Shown here piece by piece: positions 45,501 through 63,600 of a DNA stretch of 64,000 bases. The notes beneath the pieces are model-generated. The model was not told where the DNA came from and searched no databases. It saw nothing but the letters and a program-made list of their open reading frames with translations. The position numbers and the translations under genes were made by a program. Source of the DNA: Bugula neritina (lineage: Eukaryota > Bryozoa > Gymnolaemata > Cheilostomatida > Bugulidae); assembly GCA_964035545.1 (NCBI GenBank), contig OZ037767.1, forward strand, positions 8,422,207 to 8,486,206. The letters run 5' to 3'. The stretch's first letter is position 1, and every line of letters starts with the position of its first letter.

Positions 45501-48500
45501 AGAAGGCATCTCGAATGTCTGCAGTACAAAGAGTGACAATACAAACTGCTACATTCTGCAGCTAAATATAAGAAATCATGGCATGTAAAGGGGAATTAGT
45601 CTTTTTCAGGAAAAAGATGGTTAGTTGAAGTTTTGAATTGCATCCAATTTTTTTCATCCATATTTTTCTGAACCATAAAATTCAGTGAGTCAGTCAGTTA
45701 GTATAGCAAATACAGAAATCTCAGCATGTTAAATGTGCTTTGTAAAAATCAATTAGCTCTTAGAGTGTTTATTACACACAATGTTCACTCATTGAGTTTA
45801 TGTTTATAGACAAAGGTTAAGAAAACTGAGTATATTTGTTCATACAGAATGATATTTATTTTATTAATTAGATGTCATAACTAAACATGACAAACATAAA
45901 TGCATGTCAAAAGGCCTAAAACTGCTAAATGCAAAGTTTACCCAGTGCTTCAAAAATTCTCGCTAGAGCAAAATTTATATATTGTTCGTGCAAACTATCT
46001 TCAATTTTTTAGAGATAACACATGAAACTATTTAATATATGATTCATTACTCATTAAATATTATTATTAGTTATTCCCTAAGCTGTGATTATCTAAAGAA
46101 TACTGTTTTATATTGAGACTGGACGCTCCTAGACGACCATCAGACTGCTATTTTACACTCACGTCTGTAATGTCTATTCTATATATCCTGCTTCATATTA
46201 TGCAATGGTGGTAATGATTTAATACTCAAGAATTATATAACACGTGTGTACTGTATAATATTATACTAACAGCAGTGTTCATGTGCAATAATATATACTT
46301 GAGTATGAGAGGCCTATGCAAGTAATTATATTCATGCACAGTTATATAACTTTTACATGTAACACTACTGATAGAGAAATAATTAACTTATAGGTTTTAA
46401 GAAAGGTAATTTGCTGGCAGCTTGTTATAATATAAGCTTGATTATTCCGATATTCTGGAGCTGTGTGTAATGCATCTAATGCCTTTTTAATTACTTCATG
46501 TTTAGCAGTATACATATCAGTAATACGTAAAAAAGCATTAAAATATAATATAGCAATATGATAGTGTGATAATACAATAATATGATATGACAGCAATATA
46601 GTATAGTGTGATAATATAATATATATATATATAATAACATAGCAATACAATAATACACAATGCAGAAATACAACAGTATTATACTATTGCTGCAATCAGT
46701 AGGGGTAACGGGGGCACAACGGTCATAGGGGTACAAAAAGCCGGCCAAATTGTGAGAGAACTTATTAACTTAGAGTTGTGATTTTTTTTTCATAAAAAGA
46801 TATTGACATAATTATTCAGCCTTTGTAGTTTCAACACTTGCGGAACATACGTGTTGAAAAGGCGAGTAAAAAACTGTTTTTACCTACTTTTTGTAAATTT
46901 TTTAGGACGTCGTTAAAGCCTCATAACTTTTTACACTCAAAGGCAAGAAGCCTAGATTTTACTAATATTGTTGCCATTGCTTGTCTCTACAATGCTTAAT
47001 TAGTATAACAGCAAACACTGAAATAAATTTTCCTTGAGGCACATTTATTCTCAATTTGGCCACATGGGGCACAATGGACCACGCTGACCGGGGCACAATG
47101 GGCCACCTGATTATTGTACCCTAATCACTGTTATTAGTTTGTTTGCCTAAAAAGTTGGTTGAACTGTTACTAAAATCTATAGATATTGCCATTTCTGACC
47201 TTTTTGTAAAATATCAAAGACATCATGGTAAGACTACAAAACTACAAATTGAAGCTCCCTTAATATATACATCTGGTGAGGTTAAAGCTTTGCAATTTTA
47301 TACATAATACAAAACACTCTGCTGTTGCTACTAGTAGATAGTCATGATAATCATTATATATTAAACCATTGAGGGAATATACATGTATTTGACAGAAATG
47401 AATTGTGATTTGCTCATTTGCTTCCCCTCTCCCCTCCGTACTTCAGTCACAAACCTCAGTCATGCATGCACCTTAGCTACAGTTCATAGAAAAAAGTCTA
47501 CTCGGATTTTTGTAGTACACGTTACTAAAGTTTTTTTTTGATAAACGTTGCTCTGAAGTGAAATAACAGAACATTTTTAGTTCTAAACAGTAATGATAAT
47601 GGCATTGCAGAACCGAGTGACGTGCGTTTGATTTTGCCTTCCTCTGCTAACCGTAGTAACACAAACTGTACAGCTAAAACATGAATTTTGCTGTAGATCT
47701 GAAAGAGAATCTTTATTTATTTGTAATATTAAATAAATAAAGATCAGATGTAACAAAATATACGCAAAATTTCAATATATTTGTTGTGTCCCATTGTACC
47801 CCGGTACCGGGGCACAATGGGCCGATTTTTTTGTCGTGAACATTTCATTATTCTGAAAGTTGTGAGAGAGATAGAAACAACAAACTGATACCTGTAATAG
47901 ACAACATATCCAGCATTAAGACTAGAGATTATTGAACTAGTAACTTGAAAAACAGACAAATGAGAGCAACAAATGCAAAATTCGGCCCGTTGTGCCCCCG
48001 TTACCCCTACTGCTGAAAAATGAAATCAAAATATCTATAAAAATGGTACAAGTCAATTTTAAATCTGAATATTTGAGCCTAAAGCACTTTTTAACAGACA
48101 GTTGTTGCTAAATGTTTTTTAATAAATTTTACATTTCAATGTGGTAGTTAGAAATTTTGTCAAATCTAGTTTTTATGATGAATTACTAGTTTTTAACTTT
48201 CTATTCTCTGTATTCTTCTATGCTTTATATTATTTTATTCTTTGTGTTATTCTATAACCTCTAATAAATTATTTCATAATTTATATTATTTTATCTTTTA
48301 TGTTGTTACATATCTCTATATTATTTCATAATCACCATTATTTTGCTTTAAATCTTAACTAAGTATTATCATGAAATATAAATAGCAACATAAGAAAAAG
48401 AAAAAAGAGACAAGAAAAACAAAATAGAATTGTTTGAATGCAAATACTAAACTTGATTTGTAACTTTCTTAGAAGCATGAGTCGGCTTTTAAATCTCTGG

Positions 48501-50074
48501 AACTGATAAGTCTGATATTTGAGACCAGCACCTTTGATAAAGTATTAGATGTTGTTACTGTAACTACCAGCCCTGTGTGTACTTTAGAATAATGTTCCTG
48601 GTGGTATATCATATCAACTATATCTACTAACAACTATTAGCTGTTGAATTAAACATAAGATCAGATGGCATTTCAAAACCAGATGTATTGGTTAAGCGGA
48701 TTATCAGATAAATAAATAGATAACATCCATTAATATTACATGATTTGGTATATTCCAAGCCACCACAGTTAAATCTATTAAGATCTGCATTTCATAAATT
48801 CATTTTTGTAGAGGTGTTTGCCGGTAGCTTTAGATTAAAAGTAATCCAGCTAGGTCAACATAAACTTGGGTTAAATCAATAACGTAATTAAAATAGTAAA
48901 TACTAATAAGTGCTTCTTACACATTTTCTAAAGCTTTCAATATCTGAAGAGGGACAAGTAAGCACTCTGCAGAAGAGAGCAATGCCCTGTTTCATTGGTT
49001 ACAAACAAAACACTTGAAGTTTTTTTCAAGCCGGCAATATTTTACAAAAAAATTGTAATTGAGGAGCATTGGGCACAAAATTCAAACCTCAACTAGTTTA
49101 CTCCTTCCAAGTTTCCCAATTTGTTTATTAAGTCTTCCAACTCCAAAAGCATGCACTGGAGCATTTTATAAACAGACACAACCGAGGTAAATATAGTAAC
49201 AGGAAAAGAGAGAAAATCTTGTATTCTAAGTGAAAAATATGGAAAAATAAGTTATTTGTTCGATCCAAAACTAGAATGTATTAAAAAATAAATTGAATTA
49301 AGTTACCTTTTCTAAGAACGGTAGGTAGACCTCCGTGACTTGTTATTTGAGGGGGTTTTCGCTTTTCTACAATCTAGAATGAAACTTAAGTTTCATAATC
49401 AAGTTTTCAATTTTAATTTCAATTTCAACTTTTTTAATATTTACTCATATATTTTAAAGTCATATTGTTTACAAATAAAAATACAATTTATATAAACAAT
49501 TGACTTGTGAATTTATGTTGAATTTATGTCAAATTATGCAATGCTATGTTAATATATGATTTTATATATTATATATAACATAGTCATTATCACCGACCAC
49601 AATCTATAAGATAAAATAACAAGAGATGGGGTTAGTAGTAAAATATTTGTGCAGTTTATTTATATTTAGCACATTTCAACTGTAGCTGATGCATAGTAAC
49701 ATAGTACAAGGTCTAATCTAGTGGAAAAGTAATAATTGTTAATACTTGGTTTTGAAAGTTTTTGTCTATTCTATTATACAACACCAACTGATGGCTATAC
49801 AAAATATGCATTACTCCAAACTGCAATACACAATAATGCCTATTTGTGCAGCACGTGACAATATTTATGCTCTATATTAAACTTTTTTACAAGAGATTTC
49901 ACTGCCAGCCTCTGCATTGTTTATACCCTCTGCAGCACTTTGAAGTTGTACCAAATCATATTCTAGAGTATAGACAATATATGCCAAGTCTGCCCCACCA
50001 ACAAGAATAACACTCACCAGGTTAGGTGCTGAGATCTTTGCTAGAGCTGAGTGCGGCCATGAATAATCTGTCAT
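42583..50074 (-). CDS. Four-EF-hand calcium-binding protein B, 7 exons, 365 residues
   Basis: Exons 50074-50018, 49373-49307, 45518-45375, 44765-44659, 44142-44007, 43774-43615 and 43009-42583 join in phase. The EF-hand loops are DTNSDGLVSRQQ, DLDGDGMYDMDE, DKDDSGALSRDE and DRDGSGEIDFDE. The module matches gene A closely (KWNDQES, KLGEP and YVMTGPHLN against YVITGPHIN), and the three central exons have the same lengths (144, 107, 136) and phases. The N-terminus is short (MTDYSWPHSALAKISAPNL). The C-terminal tail of about 170 residues is new: a lysine/serine-rich segment (KHSKKKRKSRK) that could be a nuclear or polyanion-binding signal, and an acidic end, PDSDEEDYV. The start is the least certain part, since exon 1 is short and rests on phase and a good donor. 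Intron 2 (3.8 kb) carries a DNA transposon. Confidence 0.87.
46697..48012. mobile_element. DNA transposon relic with long inverted ends and subterminal repeats
   Basis: CAGTAGGGGTAACGGGGGCA at 46697 continues to a 26-bp terminal repeat that is exactly inverted at 47987-48012. Inside, GGGGCACAATGG recurs at about 47068-47079, 47091-47102 and 47809-47820, with CCATTGTACCCC inverted at 47791. These resemble the terminal motif and may be transposase-binding sites. The 1316-bp body is AT-rich and has no transposase-like frame, so it is non-autonomous. No clear target-site duplication was seen, so the superfamily is open. It is in intron 2 of EF-hand gene B. Confidence 0.85.
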
Positions 50075-50144
50075 AATAACTGCTACTCAAAACTTAAATT
50101 CAAGTTAAAATAAATATAGATATCCAGTCTAAAAATATACTTAC

Positions 50145-50185
50145 TTTAGCTACATTGCCCAAATCTACAACACGAAATGCAGACT
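50145..50185 (-). other. Possible 5' untranslated exon of EF-hand gene B
   Basis: A 41-base segment is bounded by CTTGTAG and GTAAGTAT on the minus strand, just upstream of the first coding exon. It has no start codon that would extend the protein in phase, so if used it is noncoding. Weak support only. Confidence 0.25.
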
Positions 50186-52672
50186 CTACAAGGGCAAACA
50201 TAACTTATGTAGTCGATGTTCTCACTTATGTTGGTAATTATCTCATGTACGAACACATTTTTACAAGATTTCTTCGTGCTTTTTTACAAATGTTACTTCA
50301 AGTAATCCCTTCAAATTGGAAGCAGTGATCTTTCTAGTCTAATGTAACTCGTGTTGATTTATGCCGCAGGCATGTACGTTGTGTGTATACAACGTGAAGT
50401 AGCAGTAGTCCAAAACAAACACAAATAAGTAGCTGCTTTATCCTATAGCATCATCTGATCGGTAGTTAATGCAAAAAATCTTGAATACTTGCTGAAAGTA
50501 TCATGTGATCAATAGAATTAATTTCTAACCCTGCAAATGTTATGCTGAAAAACCTGCGTCTAAACTGTGCAAAGCTCCTAGCAAGGCATTTAACTGAGTG
50601 CAGGAGTTTTCCACTCTAAATTATTAGTTAATTAATACTTGCAGCTACAACGTGTAGGCAGATTATTAAGTTTGCTAGTCCTCTACTAAATATAGTTGGT
50701 ATATGTGCAGACTATAGTTATTAATTATATGACATAAAAGTGTAAAAATATTCAATTTTCAGAATTTGTAGGCCTTTTGCAATTATCTGAAATTAATTTA
50801 ATGCCTGCATATACTTTAATTCATTCTTGCTGTTTTACTCATGTAAGATTTCAAGTTACTTTAGTTATAAAGGAGTGTTAGAAGGTTTTAAATTAAATTA
50901 GCTTTATTAAGTTAGACTGAGAACCTTGGGTAAAATTTTCAGACTATTATATCTTTATAAATTATCTTCACAACATTCTTACAACAGCCATTTGAAATTT
51001 CAAAACACTCGAACGAAATTAAACTGGTAAGATATTGATTGCAACAACAACCAACAGCACGTAATTCTGTGCTGCATATAAGGAGTTGTTGGCACATGTC
51101 TTTTCTAATAGTAAAGGCAAATGACCTGCAATTACGTGGTAAAAGCACATATAGTTTATACAAAGTAGGACATCCGCATTATTCAATTGCATCTTTCATT
51201 TCTTATTTGCCACTATAGTGACGATCATGTTTTAAAAGAAACTAAAATTGACTATATATAATTAAAATATCATTCTGAAGCCTAGCCAGCCAGATATTGC
51301 TCTATATAATATGACAGAGTTGATAGTTTTTTCAGAAAATGTAGCATTATACCAGATGATGCCTGTTTTATCACTACAAGGAAGCTGCATCTGAAGTCGA
51401 TGTCTTTGAGGTCACGAGTGGTCCTTGTCCTACTTGGCTAGGATTTAAATACCTACTTAGACTGCAAGTCTGCAACTCAAGCTATTTACTGTTTGACCCT
51501 CATCTTAACTAAATAGGCTGGGTACCGAGAATAGTTATTTCTATGTGCTTATGTTGCGATGTTGTTATAGCATATTATTACAATATACATGTATAGAATT
51601 ATGCATGGTTAACATAATCCACGTTATAGTAATAATATGCAAATGTACCACCAGGGTTGATATTGAGAAGACAACTTTATATGCACTAATTATTATTAGT
51701 TCCCCTGAAATGCATCACCAGCAGTTGGGGTGTGATCAACACATATTCAGTACAGCGCTTTTATCAGTAATCAATGCATGCTACACATAATTTATAATGA
51801 AAAACAAGAACACTGGAAAAATCAAATAAAATTTGTATTGAAATTGATTCAATTTACATTTATCATACGGATGACTAATTCTGGTGAAGTCATATTTCAA
51901 TAATCTTCATAATAATCCCAAAAAGTATTGATTGACTAATCCCAGTCATTCAACTTCATAATTGATTTGTATTATCACTTGAAAAAAAAATATTAATCTA
52001 TTGAGGATGTTACCAAGTTAAAAGCTGTATTGGGCTTTTATTATCAATATTCTGACACCTCACACCCATGTTAGTGGCTAAACCCGGCCGCAGACAGTTG
52101 TAATGTAATTCACCAAGTGGTGGTAGATAAGTGGTAATCATTGTTTTATTACTTTCCAAGAGGACATACAAATTTTGATAAATATCAATCAATGCAACAG
52201 ACCTGCAGGATTTCTGTGCCGATTACTGTGCGTCAAAAGTGTACAACAGAGAACATAAAAAATAAGTTTATAGTAACAAAAAGTGTCACATGATATACCT
52301 TCAAACAAATCTAATGAAAATGGTTATGAAGATAACAAACATGTTAAACATAATACAATCAATAAAATCATTAAAGTGCAACATTGTAGCATTTGCATGG
52401 CGAATGACTAGACAGGAAATAGAACTAATAAGATGAACCCGAGCTAATAGACATCACAACAATGTATTTGCAAGAGCATATCAAGTTGGTGAGAAAGTTG
52501 TGTAGTTGAAACAACATGGCAGACAACAAGTGTATACAATGTATTGTGAATAGTTGATAGCATACAGAGTTAGTCATATACAATATACACAGGCAGCTGC
52601 TGGCACTGCATTACTCCTATCTTACTGGGAACATCTCATAAGATGGATATACATGTGATATTTCTTCCCAAG
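50186..52672. other. Region between EF-hand gene B and calmodulin
   Basis: Minus-strand AATAAA motifs at 52150-52145 and 52042-52037 could end the calmodulin transcript, giving a 3' untranslated region of about 520-640 bases. The remaining 1.8 kb is AT-rich and shows no gene I can support. Confidence 0.5.
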
Positions 52673-57310
<4,638 letters not shown>

Positions 57311-58029
57311 TTTTGATTAAAATTTACAGTTTCTTCTATCAGTAACCGCTTCTTAATTTACTATGAAACTTCGGATTAGGAGAAAATGTGTATTATTAGC
57401 GGTCTGTGTGTTAGTACGCTCCTATATCGACCAATTAAAAGCCTCAACGAACGTTCCGAGTTTCCAGTCTTCTTTACAATATATTTACACATAAAATAGG
57501 TTTAAATATAAAGTAAAACAGTAAATTTATTGTAAAAATGTAGAAATTCAGATTGCTGCACAAATTATATTATGATTTTGTGCTTCTTATACTTGCAGCA
57601 TTGAAATGCGGCCGCGCAATAATTGGTTTCTGTGAACGCAGCTATGCGGTAGTGTTTGATTGCCATTGGCTCAATCGTAGCGCATTGCGTATAGCACTCG
57701 CTAGCTTTGTAATACGTTGCAGAGTTGATAACTTACTTGATATAATTAAACCTTACACTCGGTGATCATTGGTTACTATCGATCTTCGGGATAGGAAATT
57801 AATGATATCTAGTGCACACTGCATTATATTATAATATTTTGATGGGTCAGTTGTTGTCAACCATTTTCAGCTTATGGGCCACTTCTAATCTCCCTGAGAC
57901 TTCAAGTACCTCCCTATGTCTCATATTGTGATTTATATAGCAAAGCAAAATGGTAAATCACTGAATTTAAACAGAACATTATGGCAATTGAAATAAATGA
58001 TGAAATGAAAAAATAAATAAAAAGCCTCG

Positions 58030-58075
58030 GTCCATCAGGGTTTCTCACAGGGATAGTGACTATAAAGTTACATGA
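58030..58075 (+). mobile_element. SINE tail fragment
   Basis: TCACAGGGATAGTGACTATAA matches the tail of the copies at 18147-18341 and 37032-37119. Flanking AATAAATAAAAAGCC (upstream) and AATAAATAAAGAAGGCC (downstream, about 58103) may be a decayed target duplication. Confidence 0.55.
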
Positions 58076-58512
58076 GTTTGAGAGCTTGTTTTATCAATTG
58101 GAATAAATAAAGAAGGCCCCCCCCCCCCCAAAGAAGTTTAGATACCAGCATCGTAATTCAGGAACTCCTACTATTAGGGCTTTAACCCTATCTATTGTAA
58201 TTATCTCCTCAATGGTATGAAAAGACAACTACAACAATTTCTTGCTATACTTGTACAAGTAGAATTCACACTTCTTGTACAGAGGCTATAATTTGTCATA
58301 TAATCGGTAAACAAATATTTTATGGTAGGTAATGAAAATGCAGAAATAGTATAAATATGTTGCTTAGATGGGGTTACACTTGGTTTGTGAAATAAATAAC
58401 TTTGGATTGAACAGCAGCATTGCATATTGTATAATAGTCAGGCGCAAAACATTTTTACTATATGATGTACAGAAGCAATTATGACTGGATGCTTTTCCTA
58501 ACATTACTAATA

Positions 58513-58588
58513 GCCTTTACTGGGGTTCAAACCCATGACTTCGTGTTTACTAAGCAAATGCTCTAACCCCTAGACCACGGCTGCTCCT
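58513..58588 (-). mobile_element. tRNA-derived SINE head
   Basis: The minus strand reads like a tRNA: GGAGCAGCCGTGGTCTAGGG, then a box B GGTTTGAACCCC. The acceptor ends do not pair, so it is not a working tRNA gene. It is probably the 5' head of a tRNA-derived SINE or a tRNA pseudogene. Confidence 0.6.
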
Positions 58589-60622
58589 TATTGAAATAAT
58601 TGTGTGGTGTATATTTTATGCCGTAATTTTAGTTTAAATAAAACTTTTTTTCACAAGTAAGGAAGGAGCCAAACAGTAAAGATTTAATATCAGTTTTAAA
58701 ATAATCTCTAATAATGAGTTGCTTTCTCATATCAAAAGAGATTTCCATTTTTTAGTCAAATAAACTAGGTGAATTGTAAATGATATCTTTGTATACAAGG
58801 TATTTATTACCAATCAAAATAACGATCGACTGATATGTAAACGTAAAGATATATAATGGAGCACTAGTGAATAACCTATACTAGCTGCTTAAACATTCAG
58901 TTAAAATAAAATGCAGTGTTTTCATTTAATTGATAATTAATAAAAAACTACTATGACATTACCAAATGCTATGTGACAACAATTTACCCATAGATTGAGG
59001 TAGGGGCAGTAATGGAAAGACAAAAAACCACACATTACAATCTTCCCCTATGGCCTACAGTATGCATAAGTGATGGCTGCTGCCACAATGTTAGATAAGA
59101 GCAAGATCGTGTATTAGACAACAGTAAAACTCAGCCAATTACATGTGGGTACTGGGTTTAATATCTATAACCATTATAACTTTTCCAAAAAATTAGCAGA
59201 CTCTGTTAAATTTAATTTTTAGTTCAATTTTGCAAAATGTCTATAAATCAAATGTTATGCAGTAAAGTGGGAGATATGTTGGAATATATAGAACAATTCA
59301 TATATATATTATTGGAAAGAAAACCATCCAGCAAAATCAAGGTCAACTTTAATGTACTTTTATGGCTTTAGGTGAAATACAACAAAAGGTGTCAAGCTGT
59401 GATATGCCCGTGGTATTTTTTTAACTTCTAGGCCAGTCATTCACCGCCCCAAGCTATACTGTGCCTTTTTATAGGCATGTTATGCAATATGCTGCCATTA
59501 TATTTAATTTATAAGTCATTAACAAGCCTGGATGCGTAATATTACGCAATAGTGAATAGACTATAGAGCCTGTCGTAAGTTGGAGTTATCTCACTAATCA
59601 TAATGAACAATGGGTCAGTTGAGACTTGAAACTAATAATCCCCCCCCACAAAACACTTGGAAATAAATATTATATTACTACTGGTATACCAAATACTGCT
59701 AAAGTTTAGTCAATATTATGCTGAATAAAATTCTTCAAAATGTGAAGTACTAACAGATAATGTGTCTCAATTGCAGTTACTATGACAAAAAATCTTTGCA
59801 CTGGTTTTGTACCCCTTTATGGCAGTTAGAGACCAGTTTGAGCCTTTACTTCTAGAAACCAAAGTATTGACGTCATTTCAACTGACTTCACCATTTTCTC
59901 CAATAATGTAGCTTAGTCTTTAAATTTCCAAAGCATAGTAAGAAAACAGGCACAAAACGTAAAATTATGTTAAAAAATTAAAAGTTTTATTTCACATTCA
60001 GACAATTTATGCAAAAATCACAAGAACTTCAGTCACTCAAAGCTTCAAATTAATGGAATAAAGGAGGAATGCTGCCAGTTGTTAAAAAAACTCCAAAACT
60101 GCAGCTTTTCTCATAAATCAATACAAATAAAATCATTAAAATAAACACAATTAAAATGAAATAGAGCATAAAAACAACATGCAATCAAATCAAATTTATA
60201 TTGTTGAAATGTCACTATAGTAATTGTAATGTATTAGCCAAACAGATGCTAAAAATAAAATCAATTATTGAACAAGCAAGCATTTACACTCTACACACAC
60301 TATGATACACACTATTAACAAATGTAATAAATATTGCACAAAGACTACACTACAAGTATTATAATGTTGAGTATGATGGTAAATATAAATGCTGTAACAG
60401 GACCTGCCACCTATAGTTTACCTCTTGCCTTCAAGATTATGACTAGATACTAAAAGCTACTGTAGAGCCAACTGGCTACATGCATTGTCTCTAAAGATGG
60501 AGCACCAGTAACCAAATGAGCCAACCTAAGCCCAGACAGGCTTTTCTTACGTATTGAATCACACAGAAAACCTCAATCATAGGCTATTCTGCTCTACAAG
60601 GCAGCACAGAGTCACACATTTT

Positions 60623-63600
60623 TCATTTGACAGAAGATTTCTGTGTGCTTTTATGATCTGCTGGATCACGTGTATCTTCAGATAGTTTTTCTGGGGTGGG
60701 ATTTAGTTTTTCAGGTGGAGGGTTGTACCAGCGCGGAGGAGATGTTTCGGTGTTGTGTAGCCCCAGTTCTCGGATGATCTTATCAGAAGTGCTATATGTA
60801 GAGAGGGGCGTCCTGTTTCTTTCCACACTCACAATAGACGAGAGAGTAGCGTGACGAAGCGGAACGTAACTATACTTGGAATCCGTATCTGTGACTACAG
60901 GAGTTGTCCTCCCAGACCTATCACACAGGGTAGGTGTAGTTCTACCAGTAACATCACCTGGCGGGGCAGATGCTCCCTTTCTCAGTGCTGTATACTGATT
61001 CTCACTATCCATTGTGATGGGCGTAGGACCTCTGCTATACAGCTGTCCCATAGAGTGATCCACACACACCTGGTCATGGTCACGCAGCCTAAGGCTATCT
61101 GTGAACAGTTGCTCAGGCACACTGAGTATTGAGTCCGTGTTGATGTTGGTTGGTGTAAGTGCGGCAGCGACAGCATTGTCAAGTGTCCTCTCCAGCTTGT
61201 CCAACTTCTCCTCATACGTCAATCTACAAGCACACCATGTCTATGAAGAACATCACAGGTGAGAGTAAGCTGGTGAGCACTGCTAGAGCTCTAAGCTACA
61301 AAACAGTCCCAAAACAGCTCAACTACTATTAAACCAGAGTATTCATATCCTTCATATTTATGATAACTGAATAAATCACCATGAAGTTAAAGTTTGAACA
61401 CTAAACGAGCAGACAGAAACCTGTTATCATAGAGACTTTGCTTGAAGCACTTGACATAGTAGTTCCTCAGTTGTCTGGCCGTCACCTGCTTAGCTTTATG
61501 AATCTCACATTTGATAAGTTTGGCAGCGTTTCTGTTAGTCTCTTCCACATATCTTAAAACATCGGCTGCAATAAACAAAACGGCACACAATGTTAGACTG
61601 TAGAGATCACGTAGAAAATGGGTTGTCAATAATGGAACTTAACCCTTAAAGCTTCTAGTTATAGCAACTGTGACATTACAGACTTTTCTCCTCTTATACA
61701 TCTCACCAGTGCCCTAGACTTAGCAGTGTCATAATTATTATAAAAACATACACAGAGATTACCAAATCTACCAGCCAATAAATAAATACTGAGCAGTATA
61801 GTGTAGGGTACCTCTTATATTCTGTATAGTGGCATTATACTGCTGCTTATAAGGGATATCTGTAGTGGGTTCAGTCTGACACCCACAGCTAGTGCCCTTT
61901 GATAAAACTCTGGTTCCTTGGAGCACCTGCTCATTCTTCATGGCTATCATCTTTTGTTTGAGAGACTGAATGGTCACATCATGTTCATGTTCAGCGTCAT
62001 GTCTCTCTGTAATACAAAGTATTATAATATTAAACAGTATTATGTTATATTTCACAGTATTACTATGTTATATTACACAGTATCACCTACTATGTTATAA
62101 TATTACACAACATTACTATGTTACATTACACAGTATTACTATGTTATATTACACAGTATCACCATGTTATATTACACAGTGTTACTATGTTATACTACAC
62201 AGTATTACTATGTTATATTACACAGTATTACTATGTTATATTACAAAGTATTACTATTGGAAAAACCGTGATAATCCACTGAGGGAGTTGTCTGCTAATC
62301 ACAATCAGGAAATCAATTGGATTTGTCATCGATACCTTTAATGGTCATGCTATAAATTATTTCATTTTGAAATCTCACTCGACATTTGCAATAATGAAAA
62401 TAAAAAATGTAAAACTGAAATTTAAAAAGTGGAAATAATAATTTATAGTACTATTTAGCTAAAAAACTTTTCCAGCAATTTGTACAAAACCACCCTATTT
62501 TCTGCCAGAGCTCTAGGAGGCAATATCTTTAGAGGCCAACTGCACAGATCAGATTTAAATGTGTGGGCAAATAGCCCCATCTTAACATTTGTTCAAATAT
62601 TTGCTCCTATTTTGTTTTATATGTGGTGTAAGTTTTACAAATTTGCCAAGGAAGGCACAGCTAATTTCGCTACATAAATAAATAAAAACAACACAAACTT
62701 AAAATCTGACTTGGGTAAAAAAATGGCATATTTACTACTAGCAACTACTAATATTACAAGTGCAAACACACCTCTGTCCCTGACCTCCAGCTGGTTAGAC
62801 AGATGCTCTATTCTACTCTCGAAGCTGGCACAAGATTTGCTCAGCTCAACTTGCAGCTTTTTGTTGGTAGATTTGAGATGTTCAGTTTGTGCCGACATTG
62901 ACTTGAGATTACGACGGAGATCTTCTGCACATGCCTGGTAGTCTCGACACTTTGTGTTTAGCTCGGTCAGCTGTAGAATAAACTACTACTTATATTGGGG
63001 GATAACTACATGTGTACTATAAATTTACTATACTAAACATTATATTTCTGAAAATACAAACTCTGCAGATCAACTAAACTAGAAGACAGAATAAACTATC
63101 AGCAAATAGCAGCAACAGTGTTGATGAGAAAGAGAATACTAGAATGGTATGAACATGCATGCAGGAGAGACAAAGAGGAGAACATAATAAAGATAAGCAA
63201 CATCAGTGTGGAAGGCAAGAGAAAGAGAAGACCAAAAATCAGTGAATGGACACCATCAGATCTGATGTGAAAGCGTGGAAATTAAATAGCAAGGACACGA
63301 GTGATAGAATAAAATAGAAATCCCTAATTGAGTTGGCTATGCACAGTTCCATTACTTGCAAGGACTAAAACGATTATAGTGAGAAACGGCAAAAAATAGC
63401 AGTAAGATAAGGGACTTCCTCTGTAGACAAGAACCCATCAAGCATAGTAACATCTCAGAGATAATAGATTAGGGGGGGGTACAGTGTACACACCTTAAGA
63501 GTCAGGACAGAGAGGTTCTCCTGCAACCCTTTGACTTCTTCTTCAGACCGAGACTTCATTGAATTAGTCTGATCTCTCTCAGCTTCTAGACATCGCTTAG

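Larger units (their letters stand above)
57311..60622. other. Intergenic region upstream of calmodulin
   Basis: It must hold the calmodulin promoter and 5' leader near 57311-57600, where CpG-containing sequence (GCGGCCGCGCAAT at 57608) is the only local GC rise. Beyond that are SINE pieces (about 58030-58075 and 58513-58588), a C tract at 58118-58128 and the 3' flank of the CEP152-like gene. No other gene was seen. Confidence 0.5.

Noticed and set aside
46342-46748. Minus-strand frames rich in Tyr, Ile and Leu
   Set aside because: They arise from AT-rich simple sequence; amino-acid composition is not protein-like.
47744-47959. Transposase fragment inside the 46697-48012 element
   Set aside because: The frame contains the repeat motif itself and shows no catalytic signature.
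58513-58588. Functional tRNA gene
   Set aside because: Box A- and B-like sequences are present, but the acceptor stem ends do not pair; a SINE head or pseudogene fits better.
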